Source: Acidimicrobiales bacterium
GTDB taxonomy: Bacteria > Actinomycetota > Acidimicrobiia > Acidimicrobiales > SHLQ01
Length of the DNA stretch: 64,000 nt
Assembly (NCBI GenBank): GCA_020628865.1
Contig: JAHDEJ010000012.1
Coordinates: forward strand, 62,001-126,000
Direction of reading: 5' to 3'
This document shows, one piece after another, positions 29,099 to 37,462 of the stretch. The position numbers were made by a program, and so were the translations under genes. The notes below the pieces were generated by a model. That model was not told where the DNA came from, did no database searches, and saw nothing but the letters and a program-made list of their open reading frames with translations. Positions within the stretch are counted from its first letter, which is position 1; each line of letters begins with the position of its first letter.

Positions 29099-29996
29099 CA
29101 ACCGTGTCCCAGTTCTCCACGACCGTCCTGCGATAGCGGACACCGTCCGGCCACACCACCCCACCTGCGGGTGGTTTCGGCATGTCGGCGCCGGTTGCGA
29201 CGTCGATCGAGTGAGCGAACACCGGGATGCCGCACCGTTCGGCCATCGCGATCGACGGTGACATGCGCGGGTTGACCTCGGTGATCGTCACCTTCCCCGC
29301 TGGCGTGATGAACCCCTGCACGTTGTGCGGGCCGATCACCCGACACGCCTTCACGGCCCGGCCGGCCGCATCGGCGATGTTCGGATGGAACCTCGAAACG
29401 CCTTCGATGGTGAGGCCGCCGAGTGTGCGGCGCCGTTCGTAGGCGACCATGCACACGAGCTCGTGCTCGTCGTTGGCGAACCCCTCCGTGTTGAACTCGA
29501 CCCCCTCCGCGTGCGCTTGGATGAACGGGCCGCCGTTCGCCGGGCCGATCAGGTCGATCGCCGCGGTCGCCGCCGTCAAGCTCCGGCAGTAGAACACGTC
29601 CCGGCTTCCCCGGCCGTCATCGGGTTTGATCACGATCCGCTTCGCATCCCAGGCGTCCTGCCCCCACTTCGGTGACGGCACCTGGTGCTTGTCGAACTGG
29701 ACCGCCATCTTCGTCTTCGACCGGCAGATCTCGACCGCCCGCATGTTGAACGGCACCGACGGCAGACCCGCCTTCTCCACCGCCCACATCTCCTCGATCA
29801 TCCCCGGGATCACGACATCGGGTTTCCAGGCTTCCAACCATTGAGGGAGGGAGTGGTCACCGGCTTTCGGGATCTTCAGATCGCCGTCAAACGCATGGTC
29901 CACCCCGATGGGTCGGTGACCGTTGGCGGCGGCGACACGGCAGATCACCTCGCCTCCCATCGCAGCAGTGGTGACCAGGACACGGTGGCTTTGCAT
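29091..29996 (-). CDS. ATP-grasp ligase
   Basis: A 301-residue protein. Residues 1-60 form a Rossmann-like preATP-grasp domain (HRVLVTTAAMGGEVICRVA). Then come IVIKPDDGRGSRDVFY (ATP-binding hairpin and Lys), FIQAHAEGVEFNTEGF and GKVTITEVNPRMSPSIAMAERCG, where the ExNxR motif binds Mg-ATP. The family (carbamoyl-phosphate synthase L/biotin carboxylase-like) makes C-N bonds by activating a carboxylate as acyl phosphate. It is divergent from a nucleotide-sugar dehydrogenase and a deacetylase that could together make an amino-uronic acid, a suitable carboxylate or amine substrate. Start chosen at the first ATG after the intergenic dyad; no Shine-Dalgarno sequence is seen. Confidence 0.8.
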   Translation of the reverse strand: MQSHRVLVTTAAMGGEVICRVAAANGHRPIGVDHAFDGDLKIPKAGDHSLPQWLEAWKPDVVIPGMIEEMWAVEKAGLPSVPFNMRAVEICRSKTKMAVQFDKHQVPSPKWGQDAWDAKRIVIKPDDGRGSRDVFYCRSLTAATAAIDLIGPANGGPFIQAHAEGVEFNTEGFANDEHELVCMVAYERRRTLGGLTIEGVSRFHPNIADAAGRAVKACRVIGPHNVQGFITPAGKVTITEVNPRMSPSIAMAERCGIPVFAHSIDVATGADMPKPPAGGVVWPDGVRYRRTVVENWDTVDA

Positions 29997-30008
29997 AGGG
30001 CGCGATGC

Positions 30009-30022
30009 TATACCAGTATCAT
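30009..30022. promoter_or_regulatory. Divergent promoter region with TATACCAGTATCAT
   Basis: TATACCAGTATCAT lies between the divergent ATP-grasp and dehydrogenase genes. TATCAT is a -10 candidate for the plus strand, and the complementary strand offers TATAGC. The dyad spacing differs from the N7 family. Confidence 0.4.
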
Positions 30023-30046
30023 GATCCGCTCTTGTTGGAGGTGTTG

Positions 30047-31201
30047 GTGAAGGATCTGCGAATCGCTGTTGTTGGGCTCGGCTATGTCGGACTGCCGTTG
30101 CTGATCGGCCTGAAGAAGGCCGGATTCCGGAATCTCGTCGGCGTCGACGTCGACGAAGGCAAGATCGCCGACATCCGTGCTGGAGGCCGGCAGGGCTACG
30201 ACTCATTCGGCCGCGACGAAGACATGCAGGCCTACGTCCGAGGCGTCCAGAGCACGCCAGTTTCGACCCCCGCCGAGCTGGACCCGGTCGACATCGCGAT
30301 CATCTGCGTGCCAACGCCGCTCGAGAAGGGCTCCACATACCCGGACCACAGCTACGTGCTTGCTGCGGTCGAGTCGATGGCCAGCAAGGCCAACCTGATC
30401 ATCCTGGAATCGACCGTGGCCCCCGGGTTCACCGAGTCCCTGCAGGACATGTACCCGCTGGTGAAGTTCGCGTTCGCCCCCGAACGCGTCTCGCCGGGCA
30501 CCGGCCGGGACCCGAAGGAATGCGCCAAGGTCGTCTCGGCCACCGACCCCGTCGCCCTCGTCGCTGTCCAGGCCCTCTACGGCGAGCTGCATGAAGAGGT
30601 GCACGCCGCGTCGTCCACGACCGTGGCTGAGTTGACGAAGCTGCTCGAGAACTGCTTCCGAGCGGTGAACATCGCGTTCGCCAACGAGTTCGCCGACCTC
30701 GCCCGCTACACCGGCGTCGACCCCCGAGAAGTCGTCGAGCTCGCCTCCACGAAACCGTGGGGGTTCATGCCGTTCTGGCCGTCGGCCGGGCCGGGCGGAC
30801 ATTGCATTCCCGTCGACCCGTTCTTCGCGCTCTCCGCCGCCCCAGGCCGCAGTCTGATGCGGGTCCTCCACCAGGCCGTTGCCTCGAACCGCGACCGCGT
30901 CCACCAGATCGCCGAAATCGTCCTCGCCGCCTTCGACGCTCGACCCGAAGAGTTCGCCGAGAAGAACATCCTGATCGCCGGCATGGGCTACAAGCCCGGC
31001 GTCGACGACCGCCGCGAATCCCGAGGCGAAGCGCTCGCCGAGATCCTCCGAAACAAGGGCCTGCCGGTGGCGACGCTCGAGTTCGGTGACCGCGACCTGC
31101 ACGAACGGATCGGCGACGCCGCCGTGATCGTCGACATGCACGGTCAGGTCATCGGCTTCGACGAGCCCGGCTGGCCGGCGAAGGTGGATTGCACGGCGTG
31201 A
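30047..31201 (+). CDS. UDP-glucose/UDP-HexNAc 6-dehydrogenase family enzyme
   Basis: A 384-residue enzyme predicted to oxidise C6 of a UDP-sugar to a carboxylate with two NAD+. The N-terminal GLGYVGLPL is the NAD-binding loop, KLLENCFRAVNIAFANEFADL is the central helix, and FWPSAGPGGHCIPVDPFF has the catalytic Cys. The GGHCIPVDP form is typical of the UDP-N-acetylhexosamine (WecC/WbpA/VipA) branch rather than UDP-glucose dehydrogenase. The GTG is preferred because GGAGG is 5 nt upstream; a longer form from an ATG at 30005 is less likely. It is coupled to a PIG-L deacetylase. Confidence 0.85.
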   Translation: MKDLRIAVVGLGYVGLPLLIGLKKAGFRNLVGVDVDEGKIADIRAGGRQGYDSFGRDEDMQAYVRGVQSTPVSTPAELDPVDIAIICVPTPLEKGSTYPDHSYVLAAVESMASKANLIILESTVAPGFTESLQDMYPLVKFAFAPERVSPGTGRDPKECAKVVSATDPVALVAVQALYGELHEEVHAASSTTVAELTKLLENCFRAVNIAFANEFADLARYTGVDPREVVELASTKPWGFMPFWPSAGPGGHCIPVDPFFALSAAPGRSLMRVLHQAVASNRDRVHQIAEIVLAAFDARPEEFAEKNILIAGMGYKPGVDDRRESRGEALAEILRNKGLPVATLEFGDRDLHERIGDAAVIVDMHGQVIGFDEPGWPAKVDCTA

Positions 31202-31851
31202 ACGTCGACGGCGCCCGCCTTCTCGTTGTCGCCCCACATGCGGACGACGAATCGATCGGCTCCGGCGGTCTGATCGCGCGGGCGATCCGAACCGGCGGGT
31301 CGTGTCGGGTGTTCACGATGCGCATCGAGCACGACCGGCGCCGCGACGAACTCGGCGACGCCGCCCACCAGCTCGGCTTCCAATCGTGGATCTCGCAACG
31401 TTCCCGAACCCCGGTCGATGAACGCGACTCGTTCGAGATGGTCGCCGAAATCGAACAGGTCATCGGCGTCGACGAACCAGACATCGTCGTCATGCCCCAC
31501 TACGGGCACGCCCACCAGGAACATCGGGCGACCGCGAACGCGGTGTTGGCGGCGTGCCGCCCGAACAGCGGATCGGACCGGTTCCGTCCGCCGGTCGTGC
31601 TCGTCGCCGAACAACCGAACGACGTGTGGTCGTTGGGGGAGCGGCCCCGAATCCAATGGTCGATCGAGCTGACCCCCGAAGATCTCCAGGCGAAGATCGA
31701 CGCCGTACTCTGCCACTCGTCGCAGGTCCGGCCCGCCCCATCCGAACGGTCGATCGACGCAATCCGGTCGCTGGCTGCGCTGCGCGGCTCGCAGGTCGGT
31801 TCCCCGCTCGCCGAAGCGTACGAAGTGGTGCGCTGGCATCAGGCGGCCTGA
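31198..31851 (+). CDS. PIG-L/LmbE-family deacetylase
   Basis: A 217-residue zinc-dependent deacetylase. The signature APHADDESIGSGG (residues 10-22) and the later HYGHAHQEHRATANAVLAA supply the metal ligands. Family members remove N-acetyl groups from GlcNAc-type sugars. GTG overlaps the dehydrogenase stop (GTGA), so both are made together. Combined with the dehydrogenase it could convert a UDP-HexNAcA into an amino-uronic acid. It immediately precedes the terminase genes. Confidence 0.82.
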   Translation: MNVDGARLLVVAPHADDESIGSGGLIARAIRTGGSCRVFTMRIEHDRRRDELGDAAHQLGFQSWISQRSRTPVDERDSFEMVAEIEQVIGVDEPDIVVMPHYGHAHQEHRATANAVLAACRPNSGSDRFRPPVVLVAEQPNDVWSLGERPRIQWSIELTPEDLQAKIDAVLCHSSQVRPAPSERSIDAIRSLAALRGSQVGSPLAEAYEVVRWHQAA

Positions 31852-32529
31852 ATGCCGACCCCTGACGCACCCGGGAACACCGGGCAACGGCCGCCCGGCC
31901 ACAACCAGGGCACCAACCGCCGTACCGGTCCGGGCCGCGCCGCCATCTTGGAGAAGGGTTGGCTCGGCGTCGAAGCGTACGACCCCGAAATCGACGACTG
32001 GCCGTGGGACGAAGACTCGCCGGCCGAACGATTCCTGCGCGCGACCGTGGCGTCGAACCCGCGTCGGACGTGCTGTGCGTGGGCGGGGATCGCCATGTCG
32101 ACGTTGAAGTCGTGGCTGACCCGGGCCCGCACCGTGCTCGACAACGCCGGTCTCGACGAGCTGATGCCCCGCGAGATGGTGCCGTGGCATCTGATCCCCG
32201 CCGAAGACCACATCTACGTCGACTTCTACCTCGCCTACCTGAAAGCCATGGCGAGAGATGAGACGTCGCTGGTGCTCAACATTCGCAAAGCCGCCCGAGA
32301 CGACTGGAAGGCGTCGGCGTGGCTGTTGCAGCGTCGACATGGCGACGAATGGCAGGACCCCGACAAGCGGGTCACCGTCTCCGGTGATGCCGACAATCCG
32401 CTCGTTGTCGAGAAGCGCACCAAGTCGCTCGACGCGATGCTCGCCGAAGCAGCCACCGCCCAGGCTGAAATCGTCCCCTCGGCTCCCGAACTCGAACCAG
32501 CCGCAGAAAGCGATGTGCCTGACGGCTGA
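31852..32529 (+). CDS. terS: Terminase small subunit (putative)
   Basis: A 225-residue protein directly upstream of, and overlapping, the large terminase gene. A helix-turn-helix-like N-terminal section (ERFLRATVASNPRRTCCAWAGIAMSTLKSWLTRAR) is followed by a helical domain containing KASAWLLQRRHGDEWQDPDK, the usual W-LL-R-W signature of small terminases. It would recognise pac/cos DNA and load the large subunit. The C-terminus is acidic and low-complexity. Confidence 0.7.
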   Translation: MPTPDAPGNTGQRPPGHNQGTNRRTGPGRAAILEKGWLGVEAYDPEIDDWPWDEDSPAERFLRATVASNPRRTCCAWAGIAMSTLKSWLTRARTVLDNAGLDELMPREMVPWHLIPAEDHIYVDFYLAYLKAMARDETSLVLNIRKAARDDWKASAWLLQRRHGDEWQDPDKRVTVSGDADNPLVVEKRTKSLDAMLAEAATAQAEIVPSAPELEPAAESDVPDG

Positions 32530-35360
32530 TGTCACCCCGCAAACCACCCGGACTTGTACTTCCAGGTGATCAAGAACCCGAGCCGATCCCGCAGGTGTTG
32601 CGGCTCGAAGACGGAACCCTTCATCCGTCCTGCCCGGTCGCGGACGTGCTGCGCAACGAGCTCGCCGTGATGAACAAGATCGGTGTCGAGCTCGGCATCG
32701 GCTCCAACGAGTTCGTCACCAAACGGGCCGAGATCCTCCGCGCCGCGTTGGACATCGGCTGGTGGGAACTCTGGCTGAAAGGCATTGCGACGTCGTGGGT
32801 GTCGAAGCCGTTCGCCGGCTGGCACTACCGGCTGTGGCAGTGGGCGATGGCCATCGAACCCGGCGTCCGACCGTCCCCGCTCGTCGTGTGCGCGCCCCGT
32901 GGCTCCGGCAAGGCGTTGCCTCTCGACACGCCGATCCCGACACCGGACGGCTGGACCACGATGGGCGAACTCGCCGTCGGCGACCCGGTACTGGGACCAA
33001 ACGGGTGTTCGACTACGGTCAGTGCTGTGACCGAAACCATGCACCACCGCGTGTGGCGCGTCACGTTCGATGATGGCGCCGAGATCATCGCCGACAGCGA
33101 CCACCAGTGGACAGTCATCGACCAGGCCGCCGAGGACCGCGAATGGGCAGGCCGCACCAACGGCAAGGCCAACAAGCGCGCCCGGATCCGCAAGTGGGGG
33201 CCGCAATGGTGGGCGCACCCGGCAGCGCGCACCATGACCACCCTCGACCTCGTCGAAGCCGGCCTTCACTACGACGACAGGCCCGGCCATCGGGCCCGAC
33301 GATGGGGGATCGGCCTCGGAGTCCGCGACGGCGCTGAAGCCGACCTTCCGATCGACCCGTACCTGTTCGGCTACTGGCTCGGCGACGGCGACCGCAACGG
33401 GGCACGGATCACCGTCGGCGACGAAGACCTCGGCCCGCTCCAGGTGGCGCTATTCGCGTTAGACGAGCCGGTGTCGTCCACGTACACCGACCCTCGCACC
33501 GGCGCGCACACCCTGCAGCTCGGGCCCGGCCGCCGCGGGCCGGTCGCTGGCCGGTTCCGCACACGCCTTCGACATCTCGGCGTGCTCGGCGACAAGCGCA
33601 TCCCGGCCGCCTACCTGACGGCGTCGATCGAGCAACGCAAGGCGCTGTTGTCGGGGCTCGCCGATTCTGACGGCTCCCATGCCTCAGGTGCCTCCGTTGA
33701 GATCACGCAGATGAAGAAGGACCTGGCCGACGACATCGTGGAGCTCGCCGACGGGCTCGGCTACAAGACGACCATTTCGGCGTCCGACGCAAAGCTCAAC
33801 GGCCGTGTCGTCGGCACCCGCCATCGGATCCGGATCCGCTGCCAGGAGAACCCGTTCCGGCTCGAACGCAAGGCCGAACGGTGGTCGGCGCCGAAGTTCG
33901 GTGCGGCCCGGTTCATCGAGTCGATCGAACCGCTCGAGGACCCGATCGATGTGCGGTGCATCACGGTCGACAATGACGCCGAGCTGTATCAGGCTGGCCG
34001 CCGCCACATCGTCACCCACAACACCGCGATGCTCCAGCTCGTCACGTTGGCGCTCGCTGCCCGCCGGACCCGCAACTATGCGATCTACGTCGGCGCCACC
34101 CAATCCGCAGTGGAGGACAAGGTCGCCGGCATCGGCGAACTCATCCAATCCGAGGTGATGGCGCAGGCCTACCCGGAGGTCTCGAGGATCTACACGACCA
34201 ACACCGGATCCCGCCGCGACTGGCGCAAGTCCCGTATCCGCACCAACTCCGGGTTCACGCTCGACGCCTTCGGTCTCGATCAGGCGATTCGTGGTGCTCG
34301 TGTCGACGACGACCGTCCCGGCTTCATCTGCGCGGACGACATCGAATCGCAGACCGACACCGCCTACATGACGCAGAAACGGCAGGACGCGTTGACGAAG
34401 GCCGTCCTCCCGTCCGGCTCGGACGATGCGGCGATCGTGTTCATCCAGAACAAGATTCATCAGGCGTCGCTGATGGCGCAGCTCCTCGACGGGACCGCCG
34501 AGTTCATGGCCGACCGGGTCGCCATCGGCCCGATCCGCCAGGTCGACAACCTCACCTACGTCGAACGCGAACCGACCCCCGGCGACGGCCGACGGTACGT
34601 GATCACCGGCGGCACCCCCACCTGGGAAGGCTTGGACCTGAAGACGTCAGAGCAGGAGATGAACGACCTCGGCCTCTCCGCGTTCATGACCGAGAAGCAG
34701 CAGGAGGACTGGGAACCGGAAGGCAACATGTTCCCGTCCCGATACTGGCGACACGACACGACCGACCCGACCCGACGGCGCTGGCTGTCGATGTGTCGGG
34801 CATGGGACCTCGCCGGCACCGAAGCCAAGGACGCCGACTACACGGTCGGCGCGTTGATGGGGATCATCGATGTCAACGACGAGCTCCAGGTCCACGTCCT
34901 GCACGTCGAACGGTTCCAGCTCGAGGTCGCCGGCGTCGAGCAGATGGTGAAGCACACTGCCCAGCTCGACCGGCTCGACTTCGGCCGGCACATCCCGATC
35001 GTCCTCGAAGAACAGCCCGGCGCTGCGGGCAAGGCGTGGAAGCGGCAGTGGTCCAAGCACCTGTTCGGCCATTCCGTCTGGTTCGTCCCACCACAAGGGT
35101 CGAAGACGATTCGCGCCGAACCCGGCGCCTCGGTGCTCCAGCAGGGGCTGGCGTATCTGAACGGCGGGAAGTGGATGAACCGGTTCATGCGCGAGCTCGG
35201 CGCGTTCCCGACCGGCCGCAACGACGACCAGGTCGACGCCTACGCGCTTGGCTACAACTGGATGGCTGACCGGCTCGGCGTCAACAAGAAGGGTTCGCTG
35301 CACCGCAGGTCCGCCCAGGTTCGGGTCGAGCATCGTGCAGCGCTGCCGCCCGCCTCCTAA
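32529..35360 (+). CDS. terL: Terminase large subunit containing an intein
   Basis: A 943-residue precursor; the spliced protein would be 573 residues. The ATPase domain has Walker A RGSGK-T (split by the intein between K128 and T499) and the acidic Walker B region FICADDIE. The nuclease domain has CRAWDLAGTEA, LEEQPGAAGKAWKRQW and NDDQVDAYALG with the catalytic acidic residues. It packages DNA into the capsid in an ATP-dependent manner and cuts it. The unspliced form has a disrupted P-loop and should be inactive. Start overlaps the small subunit stop. Confidence 0.93.
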   Translation: MSPRKPPGLVLPGDQEPEPIPQVLRLEDGTLHPSCPVADVLRNELAVMNKIGVELGIGSNEFVTKRAEILRAALDIGWWELWLKGIATSWVSKPFAGWHYRLWQWAMAIEPGVRPSPLVVCAPRGSGKALPLDTPIPTPDGWTTMGELAVGDPVLGPNGCSTTVSAVTETMHHRVWRVTFDDGAEIIADSDHQWTVIDQAAEDREWAGRTNGKANKRARIRKWGPQWWAHPAARTMTTLDLVEAGLHYDDRPGHRARRWGIGLGVRDGAEADLPIDPYLFGYWLGDGDRNGARITVGDEDLGPLQVALFALDEPVSSTYTDPRTGAHTLQLGPGRRGPVAGRFRTRLRHLGVLGDKRIPAAYLTASIEQRKALLSGLADSDGSHASGASVEITQMKKDLADDIVELADGLGYKTTISASDAKLNGRVVGTRHRIRIRCQENPFRLERKAERWSAPKFGAARFIESIEPLEDPIDVRCITVDNDAELYQAGRRHIVTHNTAMLQLVTLALAARRTRNYAIYVGATQSAVEDKVAGIGELIQSEVMAQAYPEVSRIYTTNTGSRRDWRKSRIRTNSGFTLDAFGLDQAIRGARVDDDRPGFICADDIESQTDTAYMTQKRQDALTKAVLPSGSDDAAIVFIQNKIHQASLMAQLLDGTAEFMADRVAIGPIRQVDNLTYVEREPTPGDGRRYVITGGTPTWEGLDLKTSEQEMNDLGLSAFMTEKQQEDWEPEGNMFPSRYWRHDTTDPTRRRWLSMCRAWDLAGTEAKDADYTVGALMGIIDVNDELQVHVLHVERFQLEVAGVEQMVKHTAQLDRLDFGRHIPIVLEEQPGAAGKAWKRQWSKHLFGHSVWFVPPQGSKTIRAEPGASVLQQGLAYLNGGKWMNRFMRELGAFPTGRNDDQVDAYALGYNWMADRLGVNKKGSLHRRSAQVRVEHRAALPPAS
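32913..34022 (+). mobile_element. Class 3 intein with LAGLIDADG homing endonuclease, within terL
   Basis: The 370-residue element begins with Ala1 (ALPLDTPIPTPDGWTTMGEL) and ends THN before Thr+1. Block B reads ADSDHQWTV with His64 and Trp66 (B:12). Block F reads DVRCITVD with Cys349 at F:4. Block G is VTHN with Thr368 at G:5. Ala1 plus the W-C-T triplet is the hallmark of class 3 inteins, where the F-block Cys starts splicing. Two dodecapeptide motifs (YLFGYWLGDGDRNG and LLSGLADSDGS) indicate an apparently intact LAGLIDADG endonuclease. It sits in the P-loop codons, a favoured insertion site. Confidence 0.9.
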
Positions 35361-35416
35361 GCTGACGCACACAGGCGACTTGATACGAATGTCTGCTATC
35401 AGGCATACTTGAGGCC

Positions 35417-35616
35417 GTGTGTGGGGACGGTGAGTGACCCTTGGTGGGGAAGGCATATTCACCCCGAATGAGGACAACTGAACCGTGGGGAGATCCAGCA
35501 GCAGCGGGGCTGATCCTGTGCAGCCCCCTGGCCGGCACGTCAAGCCGGTTGATACGCGAGACGAGCTTTCCCGCGCGCGGATGCTCGGCTTGCGGTACTC
35601 ACTGAGTTCGGTCCCC
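35417..35616 (+). ncRNA. Candidate structured RNA starting GTGTGTGGGGAC
   Basis: The 200-nt element starts with the same 12 bases as the RNA candidate at 18.37 kb. GGGGAC pairs with GTCCCC, and GTGAGT-G-ACC pairs with GGTACTCAC, giving a two-part terminal stem. Internal hairpins are GGGGCTG/CAGCCCC (35506-35527) and CCGGC/GCCGG (35532-35548). A TTGATA-N18-CATACT promoter-like sequence and a GATAC motif lie just upstream. The short plus-strand frame crossing it has poor coding character. Confidence 0.55.
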
Positions 35617-35699
35617 CTCTTCGAGACGATCGGTAGACGGCACCGCTGCCTGTTCGTCAGCCTGGTCCTGACCCGGCTTTTTCGCCAGTGGGATGTGAA

Positions 35700-36554
35700 A
35701 TGAATGACCGCCGCGCTGACCTCATGAACTTCATGAACTGCACCAGGCTTGTAACCCTCGACACCCTCGGCGATTGGTTCTGCACTTCTTGGCCGACGTG
35801 GGAGCGGCTGGTCGCAGCCGTCATCTACTACGACGAGCAGCCCGTCTACATCGGGTCGGCCGCGATGCCAATCCTTGATGCCCAGCATCGGCTCGACCTC
35901 GTGGCCGCACCCAAGTTCGGGAGCCGACTCCCCCAGCTCAACGAGGACTACCCGCCGGGCTGGCAAACCTCAGGTCGCTGGGCGATGGCCTACCTGGGCG
36001 AGTTCGACTACCCGGTTCCGATTCAGCCTCTCACCGATGACGAGGCGCTCGCCCTGTTCCCCTCCGGCTACCAGCTCGCCCGCCTCATACTCACCGGCTG
36101 GGAAATGATCCTGCGATTCGGTCGGCAAATGTTCGTCAACTACCACCTGCCAACCGGCCGGTTCGGTCTCCAGCCCGAGCACACCGCTGTCGCATTGGGC
36201 TACGAACGCTGCGACTGGACGTGGTGGCCGGAGTCATGGCGGCAACCCTTTCCGTTCGGCCAATACCGCGAGGGCTTCCAGTCGGTTCACACCGCTGACG
36301 GGGAAGCGGTTTGGCTGCGGGCGGTCACCCTCCGTCTCGACGAGACCGCCAACGGCTACATGATCCAACCTTGGTTTGGGGATGTGCCCAACGATCTCGA
36401 CGGCCAAGGATTCCGGTTGATGACTGGCCGTCTCCTTGACTCGTCTCACCCGATCGACTCGACCCGTCCGACCTGGCTGGACGAGGTCAACCTCGTGTCG
36501 GGATTCCGGATGCGCGCCGTCTCGGCGGTCGTCTCGACCCGCATCCGTTCCTGA
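35700..36554 (+). CDS. Hypothetical protein with a DGQHR-like segment
   Basis: A 284-residue protein; ATG chosen, with an in-frame GTG four codons upstream possible. No good ribosome binding site is seen. The segment AAMPILDAQHRLDLVAAP resembles the DGQHR/ParB-type motif of DndB-like proteins (DAQHR instead of DGQHR), but the rest does not match clearly. It is rich in aromatic residues (CDWTWWPESWRQPFPFGQY). Codon use is less biased than its neighbours, which may mean recent acquisition. Function unknown. Confidence 0.5.
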   Translation: MNDRRADLMNFMNCTRLVTLDTLGDWFCTSWPTWERLVAAVIYYDEQPVYIGSAAMPILDAQHRLDLVAAPKFGSRLPQLNEDYPPGWQTSGRWAMAYLGEFDYPVPIQPLTDDEALALFPSGYQLARLILTGWEMILRFGRQMFVNYHLPTGRFGLQPEHTAVALGYERCDWTWWPESWRQPFPFGQYREGFQSVHTADGEAVWLRAVTLRLDETANGYMIQPWFGDVPNDLDGQGFRLMTGRLLDSSHPIDSTRPTWLDEVNLVSGFRMRAVSAVVSTRIRS

Positions 36555-36571
36555 CCGGAATCCGCAGAACC

Positions 36572-36590
36572 TATACGCGAGAAGTATCGT
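36572..36590 (+). promoter_or_regulatory. Family 1 promoter (leaderless)
   Basis: TATACGCGAGAAGTATCGT keeps ATAC-N7-GTATC and ends in TATCGT. The ATG of the next gene lies 7 nt downstream, so transcription should begin at or next to the start codon. Confidence 0.6.
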
Positions 36591-36597
36591 ATGTGAG

Positions 36598-36918
36598 ATG
36601 AAGTTGTGGCCGGCAATCCCGCTCGTCTTGTTCGTCGTCGCTGTCGTGTGGGTGGCCGCAGTTGTCGCTGCCAGCTGGATGGCAGGCCGGGCTCTCGGCC
36701 CGACGCCGACCGAGCCTGAGCCGGCACGCACCGGTCGCCCGTACGCCTTGGTGCCAATGGACATGAGCCGTCGAACCCGCACGTTCGCCAGCCTCGCCGC
36801 GGCACAGGCGGCACTCGATGCGGGTGAGCCCGGTGAGTACAAGGTCCTCTGGAACCGCCACGACCTGACCACCTACTGGCACTGCGACTCCGATGAAGGA
36901 ACAGAAACTCGGCTCTGA
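36598..36918 (+). CDS. Single-pass membrane protein, leaderless
   Basis: A 106-residue protein whose ATG is 7 nt after a TATCGT -10 box. An N-terminal transmembrane helix (PLVLFVVAVVWVAAVVAASWMAG) is followed by a cytoplasmic or periplasmic domain with ARTGRPYALVPMDM and a C-terminal YWHCDSDEG. Function unknown. Confidence 0.6.
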   Translation: MKLWPAIPLVLFVVAVVWVAAVVAASWMAGRALGPTPTEPEPARTGRPYALVPMDMSRRTRTFASLAAAQAALDAGEPGEYKVLWNRHDLTTYWHCDSDEGTETRL

Positions 36919-36935
36919 TACTTTCAAAGCATTCA
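36917..36935 (+). promoter_or_regulatory. Family 1 promoter-like site
   Basis: TGATACTTTCAAAGCATTC, an imperfect member of the family, over the stop of the previous gene and 24 bp before the next ATG. Confidence 0.45.
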
Positions 36936-36958
36936 GATCCGACAGGAAGTAGTAGAGA

Positions 36959-37462
36959 ATGAGCAGATTCGACCTCGGCAAGGTAGACGGCGAAGACGTC
37001 CTCAACGGGACGATCAAGGTCGGCAGCTTCGAGATCATCCAGCCGAAGAAGTACATGCACGGCGACAAGATCCAGATCACCCTCGAGGTCGAAGTCGACC
37101 CGAAGAAGGGGTTCTCGCACGTCGTCAAGGACTCGACGCTCACCCGAGTCCACCACGCCCGCGCGATCCGCGCCGCGGTCGTCGAAGAGGGTGACCTGAT
37201 GGACGCCGTCCTCGACTTCTGGCTGAACCGGCCCGACGAAGTCGGCACCGAACCCATGGAGTTCCCGGCCCACAACGACGAGGGCGAAGACGCCGAGATC
37301 GTCGACCTGTCCACCCACCTCGACGACATGCCGCCCCTCGAAACCACCGAAGACGTCGCCGAAGCCGAGGAGGCAGAAGTCGAAGCAGACGACGCCGAGG
37401 AAGCTCCGGCAGCTGAAGATGACGCCGAGTTCGTGATCAACGAAACCGACCATCCGTTCTGA
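36959..37462 (+). CDS. Acidic protein with SSB-like C-terminal tip (function unknown)
   Basis: A 167-residue protein behind AGGAAGT. The first 90 residues are strand-rich (GTIKVGSFEIIQPKKYMHGDKIQITLEVEV), compatible with a small barrel. Residues 100-160 are extremely acidic, and the protein ends DHPF, like the aromatic-proline tip of single-strand-binding proteins. It is coupled to the ParB-like gene downstream by a TGATG junction. A phage SSB-like or DNA-mimic role is possible; neither is shown. Confidence 0.55.
   Translation: MSRFDLGKVDGEDVLNGTIKVGSFEIIQPKKYMHGDKIQITLEVEVDPKKGFSHVVKDSTLTRVHHARAIRAAVVEEGDLMDAVLDFWLNRPDEVGTEPMEFPAHNDEGEDAEIVDLSTHLDDMPPLETTEDVAEAEEAEVEADDAEEAPAAEDDAEFVINETDHPF

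Noticed and set aside
35485-35703. 72-codon plus-strand frame over the RNA candidate at 35.4 kb
   Set aside because: No ribosome binding site, Ser/Arg-rich composition and poor codon bias; the region is better explained by RNA structure.
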